Assembly: GCA_016873495.1 (NCBI GenBank)
Contig: VGXC01000018.1
Location: 1 to 64,000, forward strand
Source of the DNA: Nitrospira sp.
Lineage (GTDB): Bacteria; Nitrospirota; Nitrospiria; Nitrospirales; Nitrospiraceae
Length of the DNA: 64,000 nucleotides
Direction: 5' to 3'
Part shown: one piece after another, positions 18,412-29,742 of the stretch
How the letters are laid out: each line of letters opens with the position of its first letter
How positions within the stretch are numbered: position 1 is the first letter of the stretch
The notes under the pieces: generated by a model
What the model was told of the DNA's origin: nothing
The model's database searches: none
What the model saw: only the letters and a program-made list of their open reading frames with translations
Translations under genes and position numbers: made by a program

Positions 18412-19129
18412 ACCCGCGCCAGAGAAAGATGCCGCCCAAGAGCCCCGCCACATTCGGCACGATTTTCACATTGGAGGGGAGAGGAACGGCAATGTGCTTG
18501 GTGTTCCCGCCGCCGATATAGAGCACATCGTAGTTGAAGAGGGCGTCCAGCGCCTGGATGGCCTTGCCCAGCCGGCTGTTCCACTTGTCCTTGCCCGCCT
18601 TCTTCAGCGCCGCATTGCCGAGCTGCTCTTCGTAGGTCATGCCCTTGCGGAACGGATGATGGGCCAGTTCCAGATTCGGAACCAAGCGGCCGTCCACAAA
18701 GAGAGCCGATCCCATGCCGGTGCCCAGCGTCATGACCACTTCGACGCCGCGACCCGCAATGGCCCCGAACCCTTGCACATCGGCATCGTTGGCGACACGG
18801 ACCGGCTTCCCCAGCATGCGTTTCAGCGAAGCCGCCAACTTGTAGCCTTGCCAGCTCGCATCCAGGTTGGGCGCCGTCACCGTCACACCTTGCCGCACCA
18901 CGCCGGGAAAGCCGACGGACACTCGCTCGAACGGCCCCTTCGCCTTGGCCAGACCGGCGATCACGTCGAGCACCGACTTCGGCGTGGCCGGCTTGGGAGT
19001 CTCCACGCGGCTTCTGGTCGTCAAGGGATGGCCGGATTCGTCCAGCAGCAGCGCCTTGATTCCGCTCCCGCCGATATCGACGGCCAACGTCTTGATCCGA
19101 GCCTGCGGCTCCGCTGTGCCTTTCGCCAT
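18410..19129 (-). CDS. ppgK: Polyphosphate glucokinase-like ROK kinase
   Basis: 239 residues from ATG 19129, which has GGAG six bases upstream; an ATG at 19147 is in frame. The N-terminal LAVDIGGSGIKALLLDESG is the phosphate-binding motif of polyphosphate glucokinases. NDADVQGFG and LGTGMGSALFVDGRLVPNLELAHHPF complete the active site. It should phosphorylate glucose with polyphosphate and/or ATP. The upstream glucoamylase, probably in the same operon, would supply the glucose. Confidence 0.85.
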   Translation of the reverse strand: MAKGTAEPQARIKTLAVDIGGSGIKALLLDESGHPLTTRSRVETPKPATPKSVLDVIAGLAKAKGPFERVSVGFPGVVRQGVTVTAPNLDASWQGYKLAASLKRMLGKPVRVANDADVQGFGAIAGRGVEVVMTLGTGMGSALFVDGRLVPNLELAHHPFRKGMTYEEQLGNAALKKAGKDKWNSRLGKAIQALDALFNYDVLYIGGGNTKHIAVPLPSNVKIVPNVAGLLGGIFLWRG

Positions 19130-19148
19130 CACTCGCTCCGCATGCATC

Positions 19149-21155
19149 CTAACTGGAGAGGGCCCGCCACTTGACCAGATATTCCTGCACGGTCGCCACG
19201 AAAGTGGCATGGCTCCAGGTCAGGGGCGACACGGACAGGGGAGCATGGGTCTCGGGATGCACTTGCTCCGCCAGGACCCCGGAGGCCAGCCCATGCGTGA
19301 CGCACCAGGTCAGCACGTCGGCCGCAGGCTTCAGATCCCCCCGCTTCACGGCCGTCGCGATGGTCCACTGGGCCAGCCAGAGCGTGCAGATGAACCAGGG
19401 ATTGCCGGGCACATTGGCCACATCCTGGCTCTGCTGGTGGTAGTAGTCGTTTTCGTAGCGGGCCACGCCGCCAACGCCGGTTTTGATCCACAGCCGTTCG
19501 CGGATCGCCTTCATCGTGCGGACGATGCGCGGATCATCCGGCCCAAACATCCCGAAGTACCAGAGCCCGAACATGGAGGCGTCCAGCGTCTCGTCGAACT
19601 CCCAACTCCCATCGGGCTTCTGGTTGGCCATCCTGACGAACCGGTCTCGTTCCGGCCGATACAGGACTGCTTCCACGCCGGCCTTGATCTCCGCCGCGGC
19701 GGCTAGATACTGCTCGCCCTGTTTCATTTCTCCGAAGGCTTGCGCAAAGCTCGCGGCGGCCGTCAAGCCGGCCCAGACCGCCGCGGTGGTGAACGCCAGG
19801 ACTCCGCGACGTTCTTCCCAGAGATCGTAGGAGGGGAGGGGAAGCCCGGTTTTCTTGTCCCGATATCCGACCATGAAATCGGCGGCCCGGACGATCAACG
19901 ACCGGTACAGCGGCTTAATGTATTCGACGTCCTTCCACCGTTCGAAGTGATTCCAGAGAGCCCAAATGACGAGCGCGGTCTCGTCCTCCTGAATCGGCAA
20001 ATCCTTGCGCCCATCGCGCACCCAGGGATGCCAGCTCGAAGCCAACGTACCGTCGGGGTTGTACTTGTGCAGGAGATAGCCTTCCTTGCTCAAAATCTCC
20101 CGACAGAAATTGAAGAAGGCCTGCGTGATGGGCAAGTACCCGGCCAGGTTCATGGCCTGGGCGACCAGCGCGCCGTCGCGGGGCCACATATAGGAATAGG
20201 TATCACGCACGGCGGAGGCGATATCGGAATCGTTCGCCGCGATAATGGCGCCGCCGTTGTCGATCTGCGTCCGCAGGATCAAGAGACTCGCCAAATAGAG
20301 ACGGCTGACCTCGGCGGGCAGACCGGCAAAGTCCGGCCGGTGCACATCCAGCCAGAGATGCCAGTAGGACGCGGTCCGACTCAGAAAGTGCCAGGGCCCT
20401 CGGTGACGGACGGAGCGGTTGAGTCGCGTCACTTCTTCGAAGTTGTTGCCCACCGCCAGCCAGTAATAGGCGGTCTGCATGGTCTGAGGAGGGAGCGTCA
20501 GGTGCACCGCCACGGTGGAGTCCACCGAGCCCTGGGCGATCGGGTTGCCGGACAGAACCCCGTCCTCTGCATCTCGCCACGTGCCTTGCAGCCCGCTGAC
20601 GCCCTTATGCCCGCAGGCCCATTGTTGCAACCCGATGTGCCAGCCGGCCGCCGAATCGGTCGCATCTTCCGGCCGTTTGCCGGGCGTCGCCCCGTTGATC
20701 AGGAACCACCGGGCCCCCTTGTAGTGATAGACCGCCCGGCGCTCCGGCTCGTAGTAGGCTGTGTCGCCCACTTCATGGGAGGAGATATGCAGGTCGTGGT
20801 GAAAGAAGAAACGGACCTCGCGCGACCGGTCCGTCTCGTTGTTGACGTCGATCCGGCGCACATAGAGGTTCTCGTGAAAGTCCACCGCATCATGGCACAC
20901 CAGATCGAGTTCCAGTTCAGGATGCGACAACTGGACTTGGGTCACCAGGGTCTCCTCCTGATAACAGAGGCGCCGCGTCCACCCGGGGTCATCCAGCCAT
21001 TTGAAGCGCCCCTCCACCCAGACGCCGAATCGGAAGACTTGTCCTTTGCTATGATTTTCCAGCCCCACATGCGGCCAGTACAGATCGCGGAGCTGGTAGG
21101 TCTGGTCGAAGTTAATGAGGAGTGCGCCGTTTCCGATGGGCAAATCACGCGGCAT
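19149..21155 (-). CDS. Glycoside hydrolase family 15 protein (glucoamylase-like)
   Basis: 668 residues without a signal peptide, so probably cytoplasmic. The N-terminal beta-sandwich (about 1-280, MPRDLPIGNGALLINFDQTY) precedes an (alpha/alpha)6 barrel with SYMWPRDGALVAQAMNL and the basic/acidic pair ETALVIWALWNHFE. Likely substrates are maltodextrin, glycogen or trehalose; the sequence does not decide. It pairs with polyphosphate glucokinase downstream. Confidence 0.9.
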   Translation of the reverse strand: MPRDLPIGNGALLINFDQTYQLRDLYWPHVGLENHSKGQVFRFGVWVEGRFKWLDDPGWTRRLCYQEETLVTQVQLSHPELELDLVCHDAVDFHENLYVRRIDVNNETDRSREVRFFFHHDLHISSHEVGDTAYYEPERRAVYHYKGARWFLINGATPGKRPEDATDSAAGWHIGLQQWACGHKGVSGLQGTWRDAEDGVLSGNPIAQGSVDSTVAVHLTLPPQTMQTAYYWLAVGNNFEEVTRLNRSVRHRGPWHFLSRTASYWHLWLDVHRPDFAGLPAEVSRLYLASLLILRTQIDNGGAIIAANDSDIASAVRDTYSYMWPRDGALVAQAMNLAGYLPITQAFFNFCREILSKEGYLLHKYNPDGTLASSWHPWVRDGRKDLPIQEDETALVIWALWNHFERWKDVEYIKPLYRSLIVRAADFMVGYRDKKTGLPLPSYDLWEERRGVLAFTTAAVWAGLTAAASFAQAFGEMKQGEQYLAAAAEIKAGVEAVLYRPERDRFVRMANQKPDGSWEFDETLDASMFGLWYFGMFGPDDPRIVRTMKAIRERLWIKTGVGGVARYENDYYHQQSQDVANVPGNPWFICTLWLAQWTIATAVKRGDLKPAADVLTWCVTHGLASGVLAEQVHPETHAPLSVSPLTWSHATFVATVQEYLVKWRALSS

Positions 21156-21189
21156 GCGTCTGACTCCCTTCCTTGGAGATTGAGCCGCC

Positions 21190-21218
21190 AGTGTACCTTA
21201 TCGGCGCAATCGTCCCAA
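21190..21218 (-). promoter_or_regulatory. Promoter of the GH15-ppgK pair
   Basis: On the minus strand TTGGGA (21213-21218) and TACACT (21190-21195) are 17 bases apart, with AAGGAAGGGAG before the start codon at 21155. Confidence 0.45.
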
Positions 21219-21238
21219 TACAAAATGCTTTTCCAGAA

Positions 21239-22642
21239 TTATGCCCGCACGCGTCGGCGCCGGCCGGCGGCCGGCGGAGACTCGGTCACTGTCCGGATCG
21301 CCGCACCGACTAGCGCCACCATGCGGGACAGCTCCCTCGCCGTGACCGCCAACGGCGGCATCAGGACCACGACGTTGCCCAAGGGTCGGAGCAGCAGGCC
21401 GCGTCGACGCGCCTCCATCGCCACCCAATGACCTGTGCGCTCCGTCAGCGGATAGGGCTCCTTCGTCGCTGGATTCTTGACCAGCTCGATGCCGACCATG
21501 AACCCTCGTTGACGGACGTCCCCCACATGAGCCAAGCGGGACACCGGCGTGAGCAGCCGGCGCAACGTGCGAATCTTGCCTTGCATCCGAGCCAGCGTCC
21601 GTTCCGTTCGGAACACTTCCAGGTTCGCCAAGGCGACCGCGCAGGCCAGGGGATTGCCCGTGTAGCTGTGACCATGAAAGAACGTCTTCCATTCCCCGTA
21701 TTGTCCCAAGAACGCGCGATAGATTGTCTCCGTCGCCAAGGTCGCCCCCAGCGGGAGATAGCCCCCGGTGAGACCTTTGCTGACGGCCATCAGGTCCGGC
21801 GTGACCCGTTCATGCTGACACGCGAACAGTTTCCCGGTCCGCCCGAATCCCGTCGCCACCTCGTCGGCGATCATGAGAACCTTGTACTTCGTACAGAGCT
21901 CCCTGATGCGGGTCAGATAGCCTGGCGGCGCCGTCAGCATTCCGGCGGCGGCTTGCACCAGGGGCTCGATGACCAGCCCGGCAATGTCGCGATGGCGTCG
22001 CTTCAGAATCTGCTCGATCGGGTCGACACAGGCCAAACCGCAAGCCGGATAGGTCTTTTTCAAGGGGCAGCGGTAACAATATGGCGGCTCCGCCGCAATC
22101 GTCGGCACCAGCAGAGAATCGAACCGATCTCGGAACAGACCGATCCCGCCGATGCTCATCGCTCCGGCCGTATCGCCATGGTAGGCAAGCTGGAGATGCA
22201 GAAAGGTCCGCTTGGGACCGGCCCTGGGATGGCGCTGCCGCCAGTACTGGATGGCCATCTTCAGCGCGACCTCCACGGCGGTGGAGCCGTCGTCCGAGTA
22301 GAACACCCGCGTCAACCCGCGGGGAGCCAGCTTCACCAACGATCGGGCCAAGGCAATGGCCGGCGGGCTGGACAGGCCCAGCAAGCTGCTATGGGCGACT
22401 TTTCCGAGTTGAGTGCGGATCGCGCGATCAAGGATGGGATGTCGGTGGCCGTGGACATTGACCCAGATCGAGGAGACTCCATCGAGGTACTTCCGCCCCT
22501 GCATATCGACCAGCCATGCGCCGCGGCCTCGATCAATGATCAGGGGAGGCTCTTGCTCCCATTCCTGCATCTGGGTGAAGGGGTGCCAGAGATACCGGCG
22601 GTCCCAGTCGGCCAGCTGCTTTGCGTCAACATCGGGGGTCAT
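21239..22642 (-). CDS. bioA: Adenosylmethionine-8-amino-7-oxononanoate aminotransferase
   Basis: 467 residues from ATG 22642; the frame runs 21 codons further but crosses the predicted promoter. It makes DAPA from KAPA with SAM as amino donor in biotin synthesis. Seen: YLWHPFTQM near the start, VFYSDDGSTAVEVALKMA, LMIADEVATGFGRTGK, and LPLGATLATE after the PLP lysine in AVSKGLTGG. A basic C-terminal tail (RRRRVRA) is unusual. No other bio gene is in the window. Confidence 0.93.
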   Translation of the reverse strand: MTPDVDAKQLADWDRRYLWHPFTQMQEWEQEPPLIIDRGRGAWLVDMQGRKYLDGVSSIWVNVHGHRHPILDRAIRTQLGKVAHSSLLGLSSPPAIALARSLVKLAPRGLTRVFYSDDGSTAVEVALKMAIQYWRQRHPRAGPKRTFLHLQLAYHGDTAGAMSIGGIGLFRDRFDSLLVPTIAAEPPYCYRCPLKKTYPACGLACVDPIEQILKRRHRDIAGLVIEPLVQAAAGMLTAPPGYLTRIRELCTKYKVLMIADEVATGFGRTGKLFACQHERVTPDLMAVSKGLTGGYLPLGATLATETIYRAFLGQYGEWKTFFHGHSYTGNPLACAVALANLEVFRTERTLARMQGKIRTLRRLLTPVSRLAHVGDVRQRGFMVGIELVKNPATKEPYPLTERTGHWVAMEARRRGLLLRPLGNVVVLMPPLAVTARELSRMVALVGAAIRTVTESPPAAGRRRRVRA

Positions 22643-22676
22643 GCAAGCCAAGCACCTCCACGCCGCGAATCGCCGG

Positions 22677-22705
22677 ATTATACGGACCGTGCACTTCTTT
22701 GACAA
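22677..22705 (-). promoter_or_regulatory. Promoter of bioA
   Basis: On the minus strand TTGTCA (22700-22705) and perfect TATAAT (22677-22682) are 17 bases apart. Its -35 box overlaps that of the lepA promoter by five bases. Confidence 0.7.
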
Positions 22706-22727
22706 CCCGGCGATGACCGCCTATAAT
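22699..22727 (+). promoter_or_regulatory. Consensus promoter of lepA
   Basis: TTGACA (22699-22704) and TATAAT (22722-22727) are both perfect and 17 bases apart. The predicted start is near 22734, only about 10 bases before ATG 22744. The in-frame ATG at 22726 lies in the -10 box and cannot be the main start. Confidence 0.8.
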
Positions 22728-22743
22728 GGGCCGATTTACGAGC

Positions 22744-24555
22744 ATGAGCAAGGACTTGCAAACCCACATCAGGAATTTTTCCATTATCGCCCATATCGAT
22801 CACGGGAAATCTACCCTCGCTGACCGGTTCCTCGAAACGACGGGCGCGATCACCGCCCGCGAGTCCCGAGACCAGATCCTGGATGCCATGGACCTGGAAC
22901 GGGAGCGCGGCATCACCATCAAGGCTCATGCGGTGGCCATCCGGTACAAGGCGGACGACGGGCAGACGTACCAGTTGCATTTGATCGATACGCCGGGCCA
23001 CGTGGACTTCACCTATGAGGTCTCCCGCAGCCTGGCGGCCTGCGAAGGCGCCATCCTGTTGGTGGATGCCACGCAGGGGGTGGAAGCCCAGACGATCGCC
23101 AATGCGCATCTGGCCATGGCCAACAATCTTATGATCCTCCCGGTCATCAACAAGATCGACCTGCCGAGCTCGGACGTGGAGGGGGTCAAGCACCAGATGC
23201 AAGAGGTCTTGGGGCTGGATGTGGCCGACACGTTGCTGGTCAGCGCCAAAGAGGGGCGGGGCGTCAGAGAAATCCTGGAAGCCGTGGTGGCTCGGGTGCC
23301 GCCGCCATCGGGAGACCCGGACAAGCCCTTGAAGGCCCTGATCTTCGATTCCTGGTTCGATAATTACCAGGGCATCATCGTCCTGACTCGGGTCGTGGAC
23401 GGTTCGATCAAACCCGGCACGAAGATCCGCCTCATGTCGAACAACAAAGTCTTCGACGTCCTGGAGGTGGGCCAATTCACGCCGAAACGCACGAAAACCG
23501 AGCGGCTGAACACCGGGGAAGTCGGCTACGTCTGCGCCGGCATCCGGGAAGCCGCGGACACCAAGATCGGCGACACGATCACCGATGCGAACCGTGCTAC
23601 CGACGCGGCGCTGCCAGGCTACAAAGAGGTCAAGCCCCTGGTCTTTTGCGGACTCTATTCCACGGACACGGCCCGGTTCGAGGACCTGCGCGACGCCTTG
23701 CAAAAGCTGCGGCTGAACGATTCCTCGTTCGCCTACGAACCGGAAACCTCGCTGGCGCTGGGGTTCGGATTTCGCTGCGGTTTCCTCGGGCTCCTGCACA
23801 TGGAGATCATCCAGGAACGACTCGAGCGGGAATACGAACTCACGCTCATCACCACCGCGCCCACCGTGGTCTACCAAGTCCTCACCACGAAAGGGGAGGT
23901 CCTCCAGATCGACAATCCGTCGAAACTGCCCCCTCCCTCGGCCATCGCCAGCTTCGAAGAACCCTTTATCCAGGCCACGATCATCACGCCGGAGCGCTAT
24001 GTCGGCAACATTCTCCAGCTCTGCCAGGATCGGCGCGGCACCCAGAAGGGGTTGCACTACCTGGACCCGACGCGGGTCATGCTCACGTACGAATTGCCGT
24101 TGAACGAGGTCATCCTGGACTTCTACGACCGGTTGAAATCCAAGACGCAAGGCTATGCGTCGCTCGACTATGAGTTGATCGGCTACCGTGAAGCGGACCT
24201 CGTCAAGATCGACATGCTGTTGAACGGGGAGACCGTCGACGCCCTGTCCTTCATCGCCCATAAGGAGAAGGCTCAGCTTCGAGGCCGGCAGATGGCCGAG
24301 AAAATGAAAGAACTCATCCCCAAACAGATGTTCGAGATCGCCATCCAGGCGGCGATCGGCAACAAGGTGGTGGCCCGCGAAACGGTGGGTGCGATCAAGA
24401 AAAACGTGACCGCCAAGTGCTACGGCGGCGACATCTCGAGAAAGCGGAAACTGTGGGAGAAACAGAAAGAGGGCAAGAAGCGGATGAAACAGATCGGGCG
24501 CGTCGAGGTGCCGCAGGAGGCCTTCCTGGCCCTGCTGAAGGTGACGGGCGAATGA
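22744..24555 (+). CDS. lepA: Elongation factor 4 (LepA GTPase)
   Basis: 603 residues, the family length. The start fits both the promoter and the family N-terminus [18 protein letters not shown]1 is HIDHGKST at 17-24, G3 is DTPGHVDF, and NKIDLP provides G4. The C-terminal [19 protein letters not shown] is diagnostic. It back-translocates or rescues stalled ribosomes. There is almost no 5' leader and no clear ribosome site. Its stop overlaps the lepB start. Confidence 0.97.
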   Translation: MSKDLQTHIRNFSIIAHIDHGKSTLADRFLETTGAITARESRDQILDAMDLERERGITIKAHAVAIRYKADDGQTYQLHLIDTPGHVDFTYEVSRSLAACEGAILLVDATQGVEAQTIANAHLAMANNLMILPVINKIDLPSSDVEGVKHQMQEVLGLDVADTLLVSAKEGRGVREILEAVVARVPPPSGDPDKPLKALIFDSWFDNYQGIIVLTRVVDGSIKPGTKIRLMSNNKVFDVLEVGQFTPKRTKTERLNTGEVGYVCAGIREAADTKIGDTITDANRATDAALPGYKEVKPLVFCGLYSTDTARFEDLRDALQKLRLNDSSFAYEPETSLALGFGFRCGFLGLLHMEIIQERLEREYELTLITTAPTVVYQVLTTKGEVLQIDNPSKLPPPSAIASFEEPFIQATIITPERYVGNILQLCQDRRGTQKGLHYLDPTRVMLTYELPLNEVILDFYDRLKSKTQGYASLDYELIGYREADLVKIDMLLNGETVDALSFIAHKEKAQLRGRQMAEKMKELIPKQMFEIAIQAAIGNKVVARETVGAIKKNVTAKCYGGDISRKRKLWEKQKEGKKRMKQIGRVEVPQEAFLALLKVTGE

Positions 24556-25340
24556 GCCTGGAACAGGACCAGCCCCGAGTGGAGGACTTATCGGGGCCCG
24601 CGGCGAACCATACCGATCCGGCCATGCCCGAGTCCGTCTCGGCAGTCGAGCCTGTCGCGACGGCCGGCGCCGCGTCACGCGCCGGCAAATCCCTGCTCCG
24701 CGAATATGCGGAGGCGATCGTCGTCGCCATGGTGCTGGCTTTTGCGATCCGTGTCTTCGTCGTGCAGGCGTTCAAGATTCCCTCCGGCTCGATGATCCCC
24801 ACGCTTTTGATCGGAGACCATATCCTGGTCAGCAAGCTCTCCTATGGGGTCCAGTGGCCCACCGACTGCAAGGTCCGCATGAGCTTTCCGCCGGTCACCT
24901 GTTATGCGTCCCGGACGGTGCTGTCCTTCGGCCGCCCGGAGCGCGGCGACGTGATCGTCTTTCGGTACCCGGAGGATGAGGAGAAGGATTTCATCAAGCG
25001 CATCGTGGGCCTGCCCGGCGACACCATCGAAATCCGCCGCAAGGTCGTGCATGTGAACGGAGCCCCCTTGGACGACCGGGCGTTCACCCAGCGGGTCTAT
25101 CCCGGCGTCATCGACGGCCATATCAACCCGCGCGACAACTTCGGGCCGATCACGGTCCCGGCGCATTCGTACTTCGTCATGGGCGACAATCGGGACCAAA
25201 GCCTGGACAGTCGGTTTTGGGGGTTCGTGAGCGAGGAAAAGGTCAAGGGCAAGGCGTTCCGGATCTATTGGTCCTGGAGCGGACAAGGCGCCTGGCAGGA
25301 ATGGGTACGATGGGAACGATTCGGCAAGGCCATCCGTTAG
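24552..25340 (+). CDS. lepB: Signal peptidase I
   Basis: 262 residues. The ATG overlaps the lepA stop in ATGA, fixing the start. A 45-residue acidic/Ala-rich N-terminus precedes one membrane segment (about 52-70). The catalytic Ser80 is in PSGSMIPT and Lys149 in [26 protein letters not shown] follows. It cleaves signal peptides at the periplasmic face. lepA-lepB pairing is conserved in many bacteria. Confidence 0.96.
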   Translation: MSLEQDQPRVEDLSGPAANHTDPAMPESVSAVEPVATAGAASRAGKSLLREYAEAIVVAMVLAFAIRVFVVQAFKIPSGSMIPTLLIGDHILVSKLSYGVQWPTDCKVRMSFPPVTCYASRTVLSFGRPERGDVIVFRYPEDEEKDFIKRIVGLPGDTIEIRRKVVHVNGAPLDDRAFTQRVYPGVIDGHINPRDNFGPITVPAHSYFVMGDNRDQSLDSRFWGFVSEEKVKGKAFRIYWSWSGQGAWQEWVRWERFGKAIR

Positions 25341-25351
25341 GGCAATGGTGA

Positions 25352-26380
25352 ATGATGAATGGTGAATTGAGGCGAAGGCCGATGAATTCGAAATTAAAAA
25401 TTCACAATTCAACGCTGATCGGGCACGTCCGACGCTTTCCCCGGGCCTCCGTCCTCGTCCTCGGCGACCTGATCCAGGACCATTATATTTGGGGGAAAGT
25501 CAGCCGCATCTCCCCCGAAGCCCCGGTGCCGGTCGTCCACGTCCAGTCGGAGTCCCGGCAACTCGGGGGCGCGGCCAACGTATACAACAATATCTTGGCC
25601 CTCGGAGGCAAAGCCGACCTCTGTGGCGTGGTGGGATCGGACGAGGAGGGGCGACGCCTGCTCAAGCAGTTGGGCGGCGGACCGACCTCCAGAAGCGGCA
25701 TCGTGGTCGATCCGGACCGGCCGACCACCTGCAAGACCCGTGTCGTGGCCCACCATCAGCAAATCGTCCGCTTCGACATCGAGCGGGCGGTCGAGATTAA
25801 AGACGCGATCCAGCGCCGCCTCATCCGGCACGTCGAGTCCCGACTGCGACACATTTCCTGCCTAGTCGTCTCCGATTACGCCAAAGGCGTGGTCACGGCG
25901 CCGCTTATGGCCGAGTTGACCCGCCTGGCCGCGCTCCGCCGCATCCCGATCATCGTGGACCCCAAGGTCGAACACTTTGCCTACTATAAAGGCGTGACGG
26001 TCATGACCCCGAATCATCTGGAGGCGGGACAAGCCGCTGGCATCCAGGCCGAGGACGACCTATCCGTGACCGAAGCCGGCGAAATTATCCGCCAACGGCT
26101 GGGCTGTCACTCGGTTCTCATTACCAGAGGCGAGAAGGGGATGAGCCTGTTCGAGCCGGACGGAGCGGCCTGGCATATTCCGACGATGGCCCAGCAAGTC
26201 TTCGACGTGACCGGCGCAGGAGACACGGTCATCGGCACCCTGGCGCTGGCTCTGGCGACCGGCGCGTCTCTGAGAGACAGCGCGATCCTGGCGAATCAGG
26301 CGGCCGGCATCGTCGTCGGCATGGTAGGCACGGCGACGACGACCGCGGCGCAACTGACCGAGGCCCTGCGACATGGCTAG
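25352..26380 (+). CDS. rfaE1: D-glycero-beta-D-manno-heptose-7-phosphate kinase
   Basis: 342 residues if ATG 25352 is used; ATG 25382 is an alternative, and the first 25-30 residues come from spacer repeat. This is the kinase half of HldE: VLVLGDLIQDHYIWGKVSRISPEAPVPVV opens the domain, and LGGAANVYNNI and DVTGAGDTVIGTLALALA (PfkB anion hole) are clear. It phosphorylates heptose-7-phosphate for LPS inner core. The nucleotidyltransferase half is absent here. Confidence 0.92.
   Translation: MMNGELRRRPMNSKLKIHNSTLIGHVRRFPRASVLVLGDLIQDHYIWGKVSRISPEAPVPVVHVQSESRQLGGAANVYNNILALGGKADLCGVVGSDEEGRRLLKQLGGGPTSRSGIVVDPDRPTTCKTRVVAHHQQIVRFDIERAVEIKDAIQRRLIRHVESRLRHISCLVVSDYAKGVVTAPLMAELTRLAALRRIPIIVDPKVEHFAYYKGVTVMTPNHLEAGQAAGIQAEDDLSVTEAGEIIRQRLGCHSVLITRGEKGMSLFEPDGAAWHIPTMAQQVFDVTGAGDTVIGTLALALATGASLRDSAILANQAAGIVVGMVGTATTTAAQLTEALRHG
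25357..25410. repeat. Spacer inverted repeat before and within the start of rfaE1
   Basis: Arms 25357-25368 and 25399-25410 match at 11 of 12 positions. Further TGAATGATGAATGG units precede the left arm. Both arms lie inside the reading frame that opens at ATG 25352, so the protein N-terminus is repeat-derived. Confidence 0.65.
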
Positions 26381-27149
26381 CCCAACGACATCGGTCACCG
26401 TCGTCATTCCGGCCCGCTATGGGTCGTCGCGCTTTCCCGGCAAGCCCCTGGCCCGTCTTGCCGGCAAGCCCATGATTCAGCACGTCTACGAACGGGTGCG
26501 GGATGTCCCGCACATCCGCCAGGTCCTGGTGGCCACCGACGACCCACGAATCCGCGACGCCGTCACGGGTTTCGGAGGCCGGGTCATTCTCACGCAGGAG
26601 CCTTATCGAACCGGGACCGACCGGGTCGCAGGCGTGGCCCGCCAGGTTCCGGGGGAGGTCTTCGTCAACCTACAGGGGGACGAGATCGCGCTGCACCCAG
26701 GCCTCTTCGGCGATTTGATCGGGCCGTTTCTCGACAGCCAGGCCGAAATGGGCACCCTCAAACGGCGCCTGACGACGGCGGATGAGATCGCCAACCCCGG
26801 CATCGTGAAAGTCGTCACGGATCGCGAGGGCCACGCCCTCTACTTCTCGCGCGCGCCCATCCCCCACGTGCGGGACGGGGAGCCCACGCCGGGAGAGTCC
26901 GGGTTGCATTATGTGCACTTGGGCATTTACATTTATAGGCGCGAGACGCTGCTGCGGATCGCCGGGCTGCCGACCGGCACGCTTGAAGAGGCCGAGAAGC
27001 TCGAGCAATTGCGGGCGCTGGAACAGGGCATCCGCATCCGGGTCTGGGACACGCAGCATCCCTCGCTGCGGATCGACACGCCGCAAGATTTGGAGGACGC
27101 GGCCAAGACCTTGGAACGGCTGGCGCCTTGTTCCGCCACGTCGTCATGA
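26373..27149 (+). CDS. kdsB: 3-deoxy-manno-octulosonate cytidylyltransferase
   Basis: 258 residues overlapping rfaE1 by 8 bases. It activates Kdo with CTP to CMP-Kdo. VVIPARYGSSRFPGKPLA at the N-terminus, VNLQGDEI, and HLGIYIYRRETLL with RIDTPQDLE near the end are typical. The next gene, pyrG, makes CTP, its substrate. Confidence 0.96.
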   Translation: MASPTTSVTVVIPARYGSSRFPGKPLARLAGKPMIQHVYERVRDVPHIRQVLVATDDPRIRDAVTGFGGRVILTQEPYRTGTDRVAGVARQVPGEVFVNLQGDEIALHPGLFGDLIGPFLDSQAEMGTLKRRLTTADEIANPGIVKVVTDREGHALYFSRAPIPHVRDGEPTPGESGLHYVHLGIYIYRRETLLRIAGLPTGTLEEAEKLEQLRALEQGIRIRVWDTQHPSLRIDTPQDLEDAAKTLERLAPCSATSS

Positions 27150-27191
27150 GGCAATCAATCCGGACCGTAGGGCATTCAGGCGGAGGGTGAC

Positions 27192-28802
<1,611 letters not shown>

Positions 28803-28828
28803 ACAATGACGATGAATGCTGAAGGCAC

Positions 28829-28878
28829 AATGATGAACGAAATTCATGAAAGAGCCGGCAGCTCTGCCGTTCATCATT
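28829..28878. repeat. Spacer inverted repeat between pyrG and kdsA
   Basis: AATGATGAACG (28829-28839) pairs perfectly with CGTTCATCATT (28868-28878). Inside, CGGCAG (28856-28861) pairs with CTGCCG (28864-28869). Degenerate outer units extend from about 28804 to 28900. The full structure fills the spacer. Confidence 0.75.
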
Positions 28879-28908
28879 CATCGTTCATCATTTATCATTG
28901 GATCTGCC

Positions 28909-29742
28909 ATGCATGACGTAGACCTCGGCCCGTTCAAAATCGGCGCCTCGCACCGTCACTTCCTCATCGCCGGCCCCTGCGTCATCGAAAGCGAAGGGCT
29001 GGCGCTCGAGACCGCCCAACGCATTGCCGAGATCACCCGTGCGCTCGGCATCCCCTATGTCTTCAAATCGTCCTACGATAAGGCCAACCGGACCTCCATC
29101 GCGTCCTTCCGCGGTCCCGGGTTGGAGGCCGGACTCGCCGTGCTCAAGAAAGTGCGCGAGCAAGTGGGCGTGCCGGTGCTCACGGATGTGCATGGGCCGG
29201 AGGAGGCCACGCGGGCAGGGGAGGCGGTCGACGTGCTTCAGATTCCGGCATTTCTGTGCCGGCAGACCGACCTGCTGGTCGCCGCGGCCAAGACCGGCCG
29301 GGTCGTCAACGTCAAGAAGGGCCAGTTCCTGTCGCCGGGAGAAATGGGCAACGCCGTCAAGAAGCTGGAAGAGGCCGGCACCCGGCGTATCATCCTGACC
29401 GAGCGGGGCTCCTCCTTCGGCTACAACAACCTCGTCGTGGACATGCGCGCGCTGCCGATCATGCGGAGCTTCGGCTACCCGGTGGTCTTCGACGCCACCC
29501 ACAGCGTCCAGTTGCCGGGCGGCGCCGGCACCAAGTCCTCGGGGCAGCGCGAATTCATCACTCCTTTGGCCAGCGCCGCGGCGGCAGCGGGTTGCGACGG
29601 ATTTTTCATGGAAGTCCATCCGAATCCGGACGTCGCCTTGTCGGACGGCCCCAACATGGTGCCATTGCACGCATTGAAGCCGCTGTTGGAGCGGCTGCTC
29701 AGGATCTGCGAGGCGGCAGGGAAAGGCGCACCGACGGCATGA
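28909..29742 (+). CDS. kdsA: 2-dehydro-3-deoxyphosphooctonate aldolase (Kdo-8-phosphate synthase)
   Basis: 277 residues from ATG 28909; upstream in-frame codons are spacer repeat. It condenses PEP and arabinose-5-phosphate. Seen: [45 protein letters not shown] and FMEVHPNPD. The PNPD near the end is where metal-dependent and metal-independent forms differ, but I do not assign the type. Its stop overlaps kdsD by 3 bases. Confidence 0.96.
   Translation: MHDVDLGPFKIGASHRHFLIAGPCVIESEGLALETAQRIAEITRALGIPYVFKSSYDKANRTSIASFRGPGLEAGLAVLKKVREQVGVPVLTDVHGPEEATRAGEAVDVLQIPAFLCRQTDLLVAAAKTGRVVNVKKGQFLSPGEMGNAVKKLEEAGTRRIILTERGSSFGYNNLVVDMRALPIMRSFGYPVVFDATHSVQLPGGAGTKSSGQREFITPLASAAAAAGCDGFFMEVHPNPDVALSDGPNMVPLHALKPLLERLLRICEAAGKGAPTA

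Noticed and set aside
19740-21431. 563-codon plus-strand frame opposite the GH15 gene
   Set aside because: Antisense shadow of a clear glycoside hydrolase.
22726-22743. ATG 22726 as the lepA start
   Set aside because: It overlaps the -10 box of a perfect promoter, so it is not in the main transcript; ATG 22744 matches the family.
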